44,432 nucleotides of DNA from Myxococcales bacterium (GTDB taxonomy: Bacteria; Myxococcota_A; Bradymonadia; UBA7976; UBA1532), in the NCBI GenBank assembly GCA_020633555.1, contig JACKDL010000041.1:1-44432 (forward strand), read 5' to 3'. Under the pieces are notes generated by a model that worked only from the letters and a program-made list of their open reading frames with translations, was not told the origin of the DNA and did no database searches. This document shows, one piece after another, positions 16,556 through 25,997 of the stretch; the first letter of the stretch is position 1; each line of letters opens with the position of its first letter. The position numbers and the translations under genes are program-made.

Positions 16556-18229
16556 CTACTTCTTGCCCTTCTTGCGCGCCTTGCGGGCCTGCTTGTTCTT
16601 GTCGCGGGCCTTCTTCTTGGCCACCTGGGCGCTCTTGCCGTCCTTGGGCCGGTAGCCGCCGGGGGTGCCGGGCGGCAGGTAGCCCTTGGGCAGGCCGGGC
16701 AGCAGGTCCTGGAGCTGGCTGGGATCGGGCATGCCCATGCCCATGCCGGGCATCCCCATGCCGGGCATGCCCATGCCGGGCATCCCCATGCCGGGCATGC
16801 CCATGCCACCCATGCCGCCGGGCATGCCCATCTGGCCGAACACGTCCTGCAGGTTCATGCCCTTGAGCTGCTGCATCTGGGCGAACTGCTTGAAGCCCGG
16901 GAGCTTGTACAGGAGGTTGTTGCCCCCCGGGGAGCCGATGGCCCCCATGATCTTGCGCATCGCCTTGAAGCGCATGACCAGCTCGCTGACCTCCTTGGGA
17001 TCGATGCCGGCGCCCTTGCCGATGCGATCTGCACGGCCGGGCTGCTTCTCGATGAGCTCGGGCTTGCTGCGCTCGCTCTTGGTCATCGACTGGATCATGG
17101 CCTCGATGCGCACCAGGGCCTTGTCGTCGATGGCGCCCTCGGGCAGCCCGTCGCCGAAGAAGGGCAGCTTCTCGAACAGATCCGTCAGCGAGCCCATCTT
17201 CTTGATGGTGCGGATCTGCTCGAGGAAGTCCCACATGTCGAACTTGCCGCTCAGGAGCTTGCGCGCGTCCTTCTCGGCCTGCTCCTCGTCGACGACCTTC
17301 TCGAAGTCGCCCATGAGCCCGACGATGTCGCCGAAGCCCATGATGCGGCTGGCCAGGCCCTCGGGGCGGAACTCCTCGAGGGCGTCCAGGCCCTCGCCCA
17401 TGCCCAGGAACTTGATGGGCTTGCCCGTGACCTCCTTGATGGACAGCGCGGCGCCGCCGCGGGCGTCGCCGTCCAGCTTGGTCATGATGAAGCCGCTGAT
17501 GCCGATGCGCTCGTCGAAGGTCTTCGCGGTGCGCACCGCGTCCTGACCGATCATCGAGTCGACCACCAGCAGGGTGTTCGTGGGCTTCGTACGGGCCTTG
17601 ATGTCCAGCAGCTCCTGCATGAGCTGCTCGTCGATGGCCAGGCGGCCGGCGGTGTCCAGCAGCAGCACGTCGCGGCCGCGCTTCTTCGCCAGCTCCAGCG
17701 CGTTGGCGCAGATGTCGGGCGGGCTGGCGCCGTCCTCGTAGTGCACGGGCACGTCCAGCCGCTGCCCCAGCACCTTGAGCTGCTCCACCGCGGCGGGGCG
17801 GTAGATGTCGGCGGCCACCAGCATGGGGCGGCGCCCCTGCTCGATGAGGTAGCGGGCCAGCTTGCCGGTGGTGGTGGTCTTACCCGCCCCCTGCAGACCC
17901 ACCATCATGATGGTGGTGACCCCGGCCCCGTACTGCAGGCTGGTGTCCACCGGGCCCATCAGGCCCTCGAGCTCGTCCTGACAGATCTTGATGAAGTGGT
18001 CGCCGGGCCGCACCTGCAGCTCCCCGGCCTTGACCTTCACCACCTTGCCCAGCGCGCTCTGCTTGACCCGGGCGATGAAGCCGCGGACGACCTTGAAGTC
18101 GACGTCGGCCTCGAGGAGCGAGACGCGGATCTCGCGCAGCGCCTCCTCGATGTTCTCTTCGGTCAGCTCGCGCTGACCTTGGAACCGGTGCTTGACCGAG
18201 CGGAAGCCTTTGCTGATGGTCTCGAGCAT
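16556..18229 (-). CDS. ffh: Signal recognition particle protein Ffh
   Basis: This 557-residue GTPase binds 4.5S RNA and signal sequences and targets ribosome-nascent chains to the membrane through FtsY. All parts are visible: the N domain (LTEENIEEALREIRVSLLEADVD), the G1 loop GLQGAGKTTTTGKLA near residue 110, the insertion-box helix, LLDTAGR (G3), TKLDGDARGG (G4) and the M domain with KSERSKPELI, RADRIGKGAG and EVSELVMRFKAMRKIM. It is longer than the usual 450 residues because of a Met/Gly/Pro repeat (about residues 470-500) and a very basic Lys/Arg tail. The M-domain core is intact. The downstream zinc-ribbon gene follows after 2 nt. A 208-bp divergent gap separates it from the Hsp70 gene. 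Confidence 0.97.
   Translation of the reverse strand: MLETISKGFRSVKHRFQGQRELTEENIEEALREIRVSLLEADVDFKVVRGFIARVKQSALGKVVKVKAGELQVRPGDHFIKICQDELEGLMGPVDTSLQYGAGVTTIMMVGLQGAGKTTTTGKLARYLIEQGRRPMLVAADIYRPAAVEQLKVLGQRLDVPVHYEDGASPPDICANALELAKKRGRDVLLLDTAGRLAIDEQLMQELLDIKARTKPTNTLLVVDSMIGQDAVRTAKTFDERIGISGFIMTKLDGDARGGAALSIKEVTGKPIKFLGMGEGLDALEEFRPEGLASRIMGFGDIVGLMGDFEKVVDEEQAEKDARKLLSGKFDMWDFLEQIRTIKKMGSLTDLFEKLPFFGDGLPEGAIDDKALVRIEAMIQSMTKSERSKPELIEKQPGRADRIGKGAGIDPKEVSELVMRFKAMRKIMGAIGSPGGNNLLYKLPGFKQFAQMQQLKGMNLQDVFGQMGMPGGMGGMGMPGMGMPGMGMPGMGMPGMGMGMPDPSQLQDLLPGLPKGYLPPGTPGGYRPKDGKSAQVAKKKARDKNKQARKARKKGKK
16730..16820 (-). repeat. Short tandem repeat encoding Met-Gly-Pro stretch in Ffh
   Basis: A roughly 15-bp unit, also visible as a 30-bp double unit (CATCCCCATG then CCGGGCATGC), repeats several times and encodes GMGMPGMGMPGMG inside the C-terminal region of Ffh. 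The unit is in frame, so copy-number change would only alter the length of the Met-rich segment. Confidence 0.85.
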
Positions 18230-18437
18230 CGAAGCGCCTCGGGGAGCGTGCGGGGTCGGTCGCCGGCGCCCGGCGCGGGCGCCCTGCTGCGGCGCGAGGC
18301 CGAGCGAGCGGAAGCACGGGAGGATAGGGGCCCGGGGCGTGGATCGTCAAGGTCGCCTACATTGCGCGGGGGGCCCGGCCGGCCTACGATGCCCGGCGAT
18401 CGGCTGGGATGGCGGTCGAGCAACCTGGGGGGCCTGA

Positions 18438-20024
<1,587 letters not shown>

Positions 20025-20028
20025 TCCC

Positions 20029-20982
20029 GTGAGCGAGACGTCGCCCCTGCCCCGCCCCCGCCAGGCGCTGGTGGCCATCACGGCCGCCCCCGTGCGTCAG
20101 GCCTTCGTGCGGCTGCTCAAGGACGCCTTCGAGGTGCACGCCTTCGAGGACGGCGACGCCGCCTGGGAGCACGCCAGCCAGCACCCGGTGGATCTGGCCG
20201 TGATCACCCGCGAGCTGCGCGGCATCGCCGGCACGGTGCTCGCCGGTCTGCTGCGCCAAAGCAAGAAGGGCGACAGCCTGGGCATCATCCTGGCGAGCAC
20301 CCGCTACCAGGACCCCCTGACCGCTGCCAGCGACCTCAGCGCCCACGGCGCCGACGCCTGGCTGCCGTTGCCCGCCGCCCCCGAGCTGGTGGGCACCACG
20401 GTCTGGTCGGTGCTGGCCCGCCGCGAGCCCGTGACCCGGCTGGGGATCCTGCCCGACGCGGTGGCCGAGACCCTGACCCCGCTGCTGCGCGACTTCGAAA
20501 CCCTCAGCTATTTCAAGTTGTTGGGCGTGGACGAAGAGGCCGATCCCGCGGCCATCCAGCAGGCGTTCCACGAGCGCAGCCTGCTGCTGCACCCCGATCG
20601 CCACGGCAAGATGAAGGCCACCTACCCCTTCGTCTTCGCCCGGCTGCAGGGGGCCTACCGGCGCCTGAGCGAGGCCTACAAGGTGCTGGGCGACGCCCAG
20701 ACCCGCCGCGAGTACCTGCTGGCCTTCCGCAAGCACGGGGCCGTGCGGCTGGAGGACGACGGCCGCGACGCCCGCGCCCGCCGCGAGGTGGAGCAGTGCG
20801 CCACCGAGGCCGGCCGCAAGGCGGTGATCGAGGCGCTGGAGCTGCGGGCCCTGGGCGATCTGGAGGGCGGGCTGGAGGCCATGGAGGTGGCCTTCGCCGC
20901 CGAGCCCGACAACCCCGACGTGGCCCGGCTGCGGGGCGCCTTCGCGCGCCTGGTGGGCATCATCGAGGCGGGCCACCCTTGA
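20029..20982 (+). CDS. Pseudo-receiver plus J-domain co-chaperone
   Basis: This 317-residue protein starts at GTG 20029. Residues 10-130 follow a CheY-like receiver layout (ALVAITAAPVRQAFVRLL, then VDLAVITRELRG, GIILAST and ADAWLPLPAAPEL). The phosphoacceptor Asp position is Thr60 (VIT where LLD is usual) and the conserved Lys before Pro is Leu, so phosphorylation is unlikely. Residues 160-235 are a J domain with His188-Pro189-Asp190 in LLLHPDRHG, which should stimulate Hsp70 ATPase. The C-terminal third is helical with a TPR-like ALRALGDLEGGLEAMEVAF segment. It is expected to serve the Hsp70 encoded just upstream. Its stop overlaps the uppS TTG start as TTGA. Confidence 0.88.
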   Translation: MSETSPLPRPRQALVAITAAPVRQAFVRLLKDAFEVHAFEDGDAAWEHASQHPVDLAVITRELRGIAGTVLAGLLRQSKKGDSLGIILASTRYQDPLTAASDLSAHGADAWLPLPAAPELVGTTVWSVLARREPVTRLGILPDAVAETLTPLLRDFETLSYFKLLGVDEEADPAAIQQAFHERSLLLHPDRHGKMKATYPFVFARLQGAYRRLSEAYKVLGDAQTRREYLLAFRKHGAVRLEDDGRDARARREVEQCATEAGRKAVIEALELRALGDLEGGLEAMEVAFAAEPDNPDVARLRGAFARLVGIIEAGHP

Positions 20983-21728
20983 GCGCACCCCCCCTCGAGC
21001 GGCTGCCCCGCCACCTGGCGATCATCATGGACGGCAACGGGCGCTGGGCCGAGCAGCGGGGCCTGCCCCGGCACCAGGGCCACGCCGCCGGCGCCAAGGC
21101 CGTCAACCGCACGGTGACCGCGTGCCGCGAGTTGGGCATCGAGGTGCTCACCCTGTACGCCTTCAGCGAACAGAACTGGGCGCGGCCCGAGGACGAGGTC
21201 GAGGCCCTGATGCAGCTCCTGCACGACTACGTGCACGACGAGCGCTTCGAGATCCTCGACAACGGCATCCGGCTGACCACCATCGGCGACGTGGATCGGC
21301 TGCCCGCCTGGGTGCGCCGGCCCCTGCAGGCGCTGTGCGACGAGAGCGCGGGCAACCGGGGCATGGTGCTGGCGCTGGCGCTCAGCTACGGCGGCCGCGA
21401 AGAGGTGGTGCACAGCGTGCGCCGGCTCGCCGCCGAGGTGGCCGCCGGCCGGCTCGACCCCGCCGCCATCGACGAGGCCGCCATCGCTCGGGGGCTCTAC
21501 ACCGCCCAGTGGCCCGATCCCGACCTGGTGCTGCGCACCTCGGGCGAGGCCCGGCTGAGCAACTTCCTGCTGTGGCAGTCGGCCTACGCCGAGCTGTACT
21601 TCACCGACGTGGCCTGGCCCGACTTCCAGCGCGAACACCTGGAGGAGGCCCTGCGCCACTACGCCCACCGCGAGCGCCGCTTCGGCAAGACGGGGGCGCA
21701 GATCCGCGACGAGGAGGCCCCATGCTGA
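20979..21728 (+). CDS. uppS: Undecaprenyl pyrophosphate synthase (cis-prenyltransferase)
   Basis: This 249-residue enzyme condenses eight isopentenyl diphosphates onto farnesyl diphosphate to make the C55 carrier for peptidoglycan and surface glycans. Motifs are clear: HLAIIMDGNGRWAEQRGLPR with the catalytic Asp, HQGHAAGAKA, LTLYAFSEQNWARP, LALALSYGGREEV, and near the end DLVLRTSGEARLSNFLLWQSAYAE. Length is normal. The start is a TTG overlapping the previous stop; the open frame continues upstream but the family begins here (MSAPPLERLPRHLAIIMDGN). The end overlaps cdsA by 7 nt. The C55 lipid it makes would also be the natural carrier for the glycosyltransferases elsewhere in the window. Confidence 0.96.
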   Translation: MSAPPLERLPRHLAIIMDGNGRWAEQRGLPRHQGHAAGAKAVNRTVTACRELGIEVLTLYAFSEQNWARPEDEVEALMQLLHDYVHDERFEILDNGIRLTTIGDVDRLPAWVRRPLQALCDESAGNRGMVLALALSYGGREEVVHSVRRLAAEVAAGRLDPAAIDEAAIARGLYTAQWPDPDLVLRTSGEARLSNFLLWQSAYAELYFTDVAWPDFQREHLEEALRHYAHRERRFGKTGAQIRDEEAPC

Positions 21729-22549
21729 GCCGCGTCATCTCCGGGCTGGTGCTGGCCGGGGGGATCATCGCGATCCTCCTCTTCACCCCCGGCTGGGTGC
21801 TGGGCGCCATCGTCTTCGCCGCGCTGTTCGTGGCCGCCAGCGAGTTCGAGGGCATGGCCCACAAGGACCGCGGCGTGACCCTGCACGACAAGGTGGTGCT
21901 GCGGCTGGCGGGCGTCATCGCGATCACCTGGCCCATCCTGCAGGACCACGTGCCCGCCTACGGCCACGGCCGCGCGCTGCTGCTGGCCTTCGCGGTGCTG
22001 GGCATCGGCCGCATCATGAAGGCGGCCCCCATCGAGGACGCCATGAACCGGCTGGCGGCGGACGCCTTCGCCGTCTTCTACATGGGCGTCACGTTCCCCT
22101 ACATCTTCCTGCTGCGGCAGGTGAACGAGCCCCACGGCGGCTATGTGGTCATCATGGTCATGGCCGTCATCTTCGGCGGCGACACGGGCGCCTACTTCTC
22201 GGGCCGCTTCCTGGGCAAGCACAAGCTGGCGCCCACCATCAGCCCCAAGAAGACCGTCGAGGGCGTCATCGGCGGGCTGGTCGCGGGCGTGGGCGTCATG
22301 TTCCTGGCCCGGGCCACCTTCCCCGGCCACGCATCCCTGACGGTGCTGGACTGCATCGTTCTCGGCGTGGGCGGCGCCGGCTTCGGTGTGCTCGGCGATC
22401 TGGTGGAGTCTCTGATGAAGCGCGCCTACGGCGTGAAGGACAGCGGCACCCTCATCCCCGGCCACGGCGGCGTGCTCGACCGCATCGACGGCCTGCTCTT
22501 CAGCGGGCCGCTGATGCTGTTCTACCTGGAGGCCGTCGTTCAGTGGTGA
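21722..22549 (+). CDS. cdsA: Phosphatidate cytidylyltransferase
   Basis: This 275-residue inner-membrane enzyme makes CDP-diacylglycerol from CTP and phosphatidic acid, the branch point of phospholipid synthesis. It has about eight hydrophobic segments starting with VISGLVLAGGIIAILLF. The CdsA signature is complete at the C-terminus: FGVLGDLVESLMKRAYGVKD, SGTLIPGHGGVLDRIDGLL, plus FGGDTGAYFSGRFLGKHKLA and SPKKTVEG earlier. The ATG at 21722 sits inside the end of uppS, and the end overlaps rseP by 7 nt. dxr, often found next in other bacteria, is absent. Confidence 0.96.
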   Translation: MLSRVISGLVLAGGIIAILLFTPGWVLGAIVFAALFVAASEFEGMAHKDRGVTLHDKVVLRLAGVIAITWPILQDHVPAYGHGRALLLAFAVLGIGRIMKAAPIEDAMNRLAADAFAVFYMGVTFPYIFLLRQVNEPHGGYVVIMVMAVIFGGDTGAYFSGRFLGKHKLAPTISPKKTVEGVIGGLVAGVGVMFLARATFPGHASLTVLDCIVLGVGGAGFGVLGDLVESLMKRAYGVKDSGTLIPGHGGVLDRIDGLLFSGPLMLFYLEAVVQW

Positions 22550-24207
22550 CCCTGCTGGCCACCGTCATCCTGCTCGGGGTCCTGATCACGGTCCACGAGC
22601 TGGGGCACTTCCTGGTGGCCAAGGCCGCCGGCGTGAAGTGCGAGGTGTTCAGCATCGGCTTCGGCCGCCCCCTGGTGAAGAAGCAGATCGGCGAGACCGA
22701 GTACCGCATCGCGGTGTTCCCGGTGGGCGGCTACGTGCGCATGCTGGGCATGGAGCTCGACGGCCCCGTGGACGGCCCCGACAAGGGCCGGGATCTCCTC
22801 AGCAAGTCGCCGCTCACCCGCATCCTCATCTTCGCGGCCGGCCCGGCCATGAACCTCATCCTGCCCTTCTTCCTCATCGTGCCCTTCGTGGCCCTGAGCG
22901 ATCAGGCCGACCAGGTGGTGGCCAACACCGTGGGCGCCGTGGACGAGGGCCTGCCGGCCTGGGCCGCGGGCCTGCGGGCGGGCGACCGGGTCACCGCGGT
23001 CGATGGCGAGCCCGTGGGCACCTTCTGGGAGATCGCGCGGGCCATCCATGAGTACGACGGCGACGGCCCGCTCACGCTGACCGTGGCGCGGCCGGGCGCC
23101 GACGCCCCCGTCGAGCTGAGCGTGCAGCCCAAGCTGGTGGAGCGCACCAACCGCCGGGTGAAGTTCAGCCGCGAGAGCTGGCACATCGGCTTCCAGCCCG
23201 CCTTCCTGGCGGCCGACGTGGCCATCGCCGATCCCGCCGGCCCCCTGGCGGCGGCGGGCGTGCGCACCTTCGACCGCGTCCTGAAGGTGGGCGACACCGC
23301 CATCACGCGGCTGGTGCAGGCCGAGCAGGTGCTGGGTGCGCTGCCTGCGGGGCAGACGGTGACCCTGACCCTGGAGCGGGACCGGGTGCTGGACCCGGCC
23401 TACCCCTTCCTCACCGAGCGGGCCACCGTCACCGTGCCCTACACCGCCCCCGCCGCCGGCACGCCCCTGGGCGTCGAGCACGCCTGGCGCTGCATCAGCA
23501 GCGTGGCCCCCGACACCCCGGCGGCCCGCGTGCTGCAGGTGGGCGACTGCATCCTCGAGGTGGACGGCCACCGCCACAGCCTGGGCGCCTTCGTGCAGAA
23601 CCGGCTGACCAACGCCCCGGATCAGCCCAAGCGCCTGAAGATCCGGCGCGGCGGGCGAACGCTGGAGGTCACCGTCGAGCCCCTGAAGGTGGTGCACAGC
23701 GACCCCATGGCGGGCGAAATCGAGCAGTGGCAGCTCGGCCTGGTGCTGATGGTGCGCCCCGACACGGTGGTGGACCCCGACCTGGTCACCAACGACCAGC
23801 GCCTGGCCCACGCCTGGTACCGCGCCAAGGAGCAGGTGGGCTACGAGCTGCTGGTCACCCTGAACATGGTGGGCGGCCTGTTCACCGGCGCCGTCAGCCC
23901 CACCCAGCTCAGCGGCCCCATCACCATCGCCGCCGTGGCCGGCCAGTACGCCAAGGCGGGCCTCGACCACTTCCTGCACCTGATGATCATGCTCAGCCTG
24001 AGCATCGCCCTGCTGAACCTGCTGCCCGTGCCCGGCCTGGACGGCGGCCAGATGATGGTGGCCACCGTGGAGCTCATCGCCCGCCGCCCCCTGTCACCCA
24101 AGCTGCGCCAGGGCCTGCAGATGGTGGGCTTCGCCATGATCCTGCTGCTGATCCTGTTCGTGACCGGCAACGACCTGCTGCGCCAGTGGCGCATGCACGC
24201 GGGGTGA
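22543..24207 (+). CDS. rseP: Site-2 intramembrane metalloprotease RseP
   Basis: This 554-residue zinc protease cuts membrane-anchored anti-sigma factors and remnant signal peptides. The zinc-binding HELGH is at residues 18-22 in the first membrane helix, and the third-ligand motif NLLPVPGLDGGQ is near residue 490. FSIGFGRPL and GGYVRMLGME are the usual conserved loops. Two PDZ-like segments lie between the membrane parts (AGLRAGDRVTAVDGEPV and LQVGDCILEVDG). It is about 100 residues longer than the E. coli protein because the periplasmic PDZ region is larger. The GTG start overlaps cdsA. The stop is only 4 nt before the Septu ATPase gene. Confidence 0.95.
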   Translation: MVTLLATVILLGVLITVHELGHFLVAKAAGVKCEVFSIGFGRPLVKKQIGETEYRIAVFPVGGYVRMLGMELDGPVDGPDKGRDLLSKSPLTRILIFAAGPAMNLILPFFLIVPFVALSDQADQVVANTVGAVDEGLPAWAAGLRAGDRVTAVDGEPVGTFWEIARAIHEYDGDGPLTLTVARPGADAPVELSVQPKLVERTNRRVKFSRESWHIGFQPAFLAADVAIADPAGPLAAAGVRTFDRVLKVGDTAITRLVQAEQVLGALPAGQTVTLTLERDRVLDPAYPFLTERATVTVPYTAPAAGTPLGVEHAWRCISSVAPDTPAARVLQVGDCILEVDGHRHSLGAFVQNRLTNAPDQPKRLKIRRGGRTLEVTVEPLKVVHSDPMAGEIEQWQLGLVLMVRPDTVVDPDLVTNDQRLAHAWYRAKEQVGYELLVTLNMVGGLFTGAVSPTQLSGPITIAAVAGQYAKAGLDHFLHLMIMLSLSIALLNLLPVPGLDGGQMMVATVELIARRPLSPKLRQGLQMVGFAMILLLILFVTGNDLLRQWRMHAG

Positions 24208-24211
24208 GGGC

Positions 24212-25354
24212 ATGCGCATCGAGCGACTTCGCCTGATCAACTACCGGGGCTTTGCGGAGCTTGACCTGGCATTCCCACCCGCTGGACCAACAGTATTCGT
24301 AGGCGACAATGGAAGTGGGAAGTCGACTGTTCTGCGCGCCCTGGACCGCCTTACCAGTCAATACCAGGCGGGCGAAGCGCTGCTGCAGCTAAGCGATATC
24401 CGTGTCGGCAGTCAGGAGGTCGTTGCCAGCATCGTCTACAGGCGCGGGCAGTCTCGGCTTACCGTGGCTCCGACTAGGCAGAAACATCAACACGAGTTAG
24501 CTGCGACCACTTGGTCAAGGCATCTGGCCGAGCTCCCCACCGCTGAACCAACCCCGGAGGCTCAGGGGGTCTACTGGGCTACTCGGCACCCTGCTGCCTA
24601 CGGTGCTTTCATTGACTGGTTTCGAACTGAAGAGAACGCTGAGAATGAGCTTCGGCTCACTCAAGACCCCAGTTGGCGCTCCGCAGACCTGGAGACAGTG
24701 CGGCTGGCGTGGAAACGCTTCATGGGTGAACTGGGTACCGAAGTCTCGTTGAAACGGATGCGGTTCACGCGGGTCATGCGTGGTGCGCCAATCGAGGGAG
24801 TGTTCGTGGTCGACAAGGGCGACGTCACACTCACCCTTGACCAGTTGTCGGATGGCGAAGCGGGATTGCTTCTGATGGTTGGCGACTATGCAAGGGCGCT
24901 GACCACGGCGCCCGGAGCCGGAGCAACGCCCCTCCAAGGCTCAGGTGTTGTGCTAGTCGACGAGCTCGACCTGCACCTCCACCCGAGTTGGCAACGCCGC
25001 CTGCTGCCCGCCCTGCAGGCCGCCTTCCCCAACACCCAGATCATCGGCACCACCCACAGCCCGCTGATCGTGGGCCACCTGCTGCCCGAGAACGTGGTGC
25101 TGCTGCGCGACTTCCAGGCCAGCCACCCGAGCGCCAGCCAGGGGCGCGACGCCCGGGACATCCTGCTGGAGATCATGGGGACGCCCAGCCGCAGCGACGA
25201 GGCGCGTGCCCTCATCCAAGCCGTGGAGCAGGCGCTGGATCGCGACGACCTGCCGGCGGCCAAGGCGAACCTGCAGGCCCTGGAGGCCATGACCGGCGCC
25301 GACGATCCGGCGGTGCTCCGGCTGGGCACCGAGCTCTTCGTCAGCGAGCCGTGA
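24212..25354 (+). CDS. ptuA: Septu-type defence ATPase (PtuA-like)
   Basis: This 380-residue ABC/SMC-like ATPase has Walker A GDNGSGKST (Lys37), the signature LSDGEAGLL, Walker B VVLVDELDLHLHPSW and the switch His in TTHSPLIV. The layout is that of OLD/RecF-like ATPases. The adjacent HNH gene makes it a Septu type I pair, where PtuA assembles with PtuB and restrains its nuclease until infection (known for Septu). From 24212 to about 24960 the DNA is AT-richer than anything around it: two 60-base lines counted by hand gave 60% and 50% GC, against 67% and 73% for two lines after 25020. The change falls at the Walker B codons. The gene starts 4 nt after rseP. Confidence 0.88.
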   Translation: MRIERLRLINYRGFAELDLAFPPAGPTVFVGDNGSGKSTVLRALDRLTSQYQAGEALLQLSDIRVGSQEVVASIVYRRGQSRLTVAPTRQKHQHELAATTWSRHLAELPTAEPTPEAQGVYWATRHPAAYGAFIDWFRTEENAENELRLTQDPSWRSADLETVRLAWKRFMGELGTEVSLKRMRFTRVMRGAPIEGVFVVDKGDVTLTLDQLSDGEAGLLLMVGDYARALTTAPGAGATPLQGSGVVLVDELDLHLHPSWQRRLLPALQAAFPNTQIIGTTHSPLIVGHLLPENVVLLRDFQASHPSASQGRDARDILLEIMGTPSRSDEARALIQAVEQALDRDDLPAAKANLQALEAMTGADDPAVLRLGTELFVSEP

Positions 25355-25971
25355 GGTACATCCGCAAGGGCCAACCGCCGGCGGAGCTCGTGGCCTACGC
25401 CCGCGACGCCGAAGACCCCACCTACAAGGACGCGCCAAAGACTGCGCTCCGCGACGCCTTGTGGGCCGAGCAGCACGGCCTGTGCGCCTACTGCGAGGGT
25501 CCGCTCAAGGCAGGCCGTACCCGCATCGAACACTGGGCGCCCCAGTCCGAGGCACCTGAGCGGCAGCTCGACTACCGCAACCTGCTGCTCTGCTGCGACG
25601 GCAACGCGGGCTGCGGCCGAGCCGAGCTGTTCCACTGCGACGTCCGCAAGGGCAACACGGCACTCACGCTCAACCCCACCGACGAGCGCATAGAGCACCG
25701 GGTGACGTTCGGTCGAACCGGCGTGCAGGTGCTGGGCGGCGACGCACAGGCTGAGGTGGACGACGTCCTGGGGCTGAACGTCGAAAGCCTGCTGGCGCGG
25801 CGTCGAGAGCTCGTTCAGGGCCTCCAACGGCAGATGAGCCTGCGGTTCAAGGGTCGCCCGACCTCGAAGGTCTGGCTCGAGCGCGCCATCGCGCGGCTGG
25901 AGGCGACTCCCCGACCGTTCGGACGCAGCCAACTCGCGTACCTGCGTGATCGCCTGCGTCGGTTGCCCTGA
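25351..25971 (+). CDS. ptuB: Septu-type HNH nuclease (PtuB-like, TIGR02646-type)
   Basis: This 206-residue protein starts at GTG 25351, overlapping the ATPase stop as GTGA. It shows the arrangement of the TIGR02646/PtuB family: an N-terminal RYIRKGQPPAELVAYARD, then a Cys pair CAYCE (Cys45, Cys48), Glu60-His61 in RIEHWAPQS as the HNH core, LDYRNLLLCCDGN, and another Cys/His group (CGRAELFHCDVRKGN). The nuclease is expected to cut DNA or other nucleic acid when released by PtuA (known from Septu). Its GC content matches the host, unlike the first part of ptuA. The same HNH family also occurs with retrons, but no reverse transcriptase is present here. Confidence 0.86.
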   Translation: MRYIRKGQPPAELVAYARDAEDPTYKDAPKTALRDALWAEQHGLCAYCEGPLKAGRTRIEHWAPQSEAPERQLDYRNLLLCCDGNAGCGRAELFHCDVRKGNTALTLNPTDERIEHRVTFGRTGVQVLGGDAQAEVDDVLGLNVESLLARRRELVQGLQRQMSLRFKGRPTSKVWLERAIARLEATPRPFGRSQLAYLRDRLRRLP

Positions 25972-25997
25972 CATGCCACCCGACGCATCCTGTCCCC

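Noticed and set aside
18230..18437. Small RNA or 4.5S RNA gene in the gap beside ffh
   Set aside because: No long self-complementary hairpin with the SRP RNA tetraloop pattern could be recognised by eye.
24208..24211. Mobile-element insertion scars around the Septu pair
   Set aside because: I looked for direct repeats, attachment-like repeats, tRNA or integrase genes at 24200-24215 and 25965-26000 and saw none.
24212..25971. Retron with an HNH effector
   Set aside because: The HNH family also accompanies retrons, but no reverse transcriptase or msr/msd-like repeat is found beside the pair; Septu fits without extra parts.
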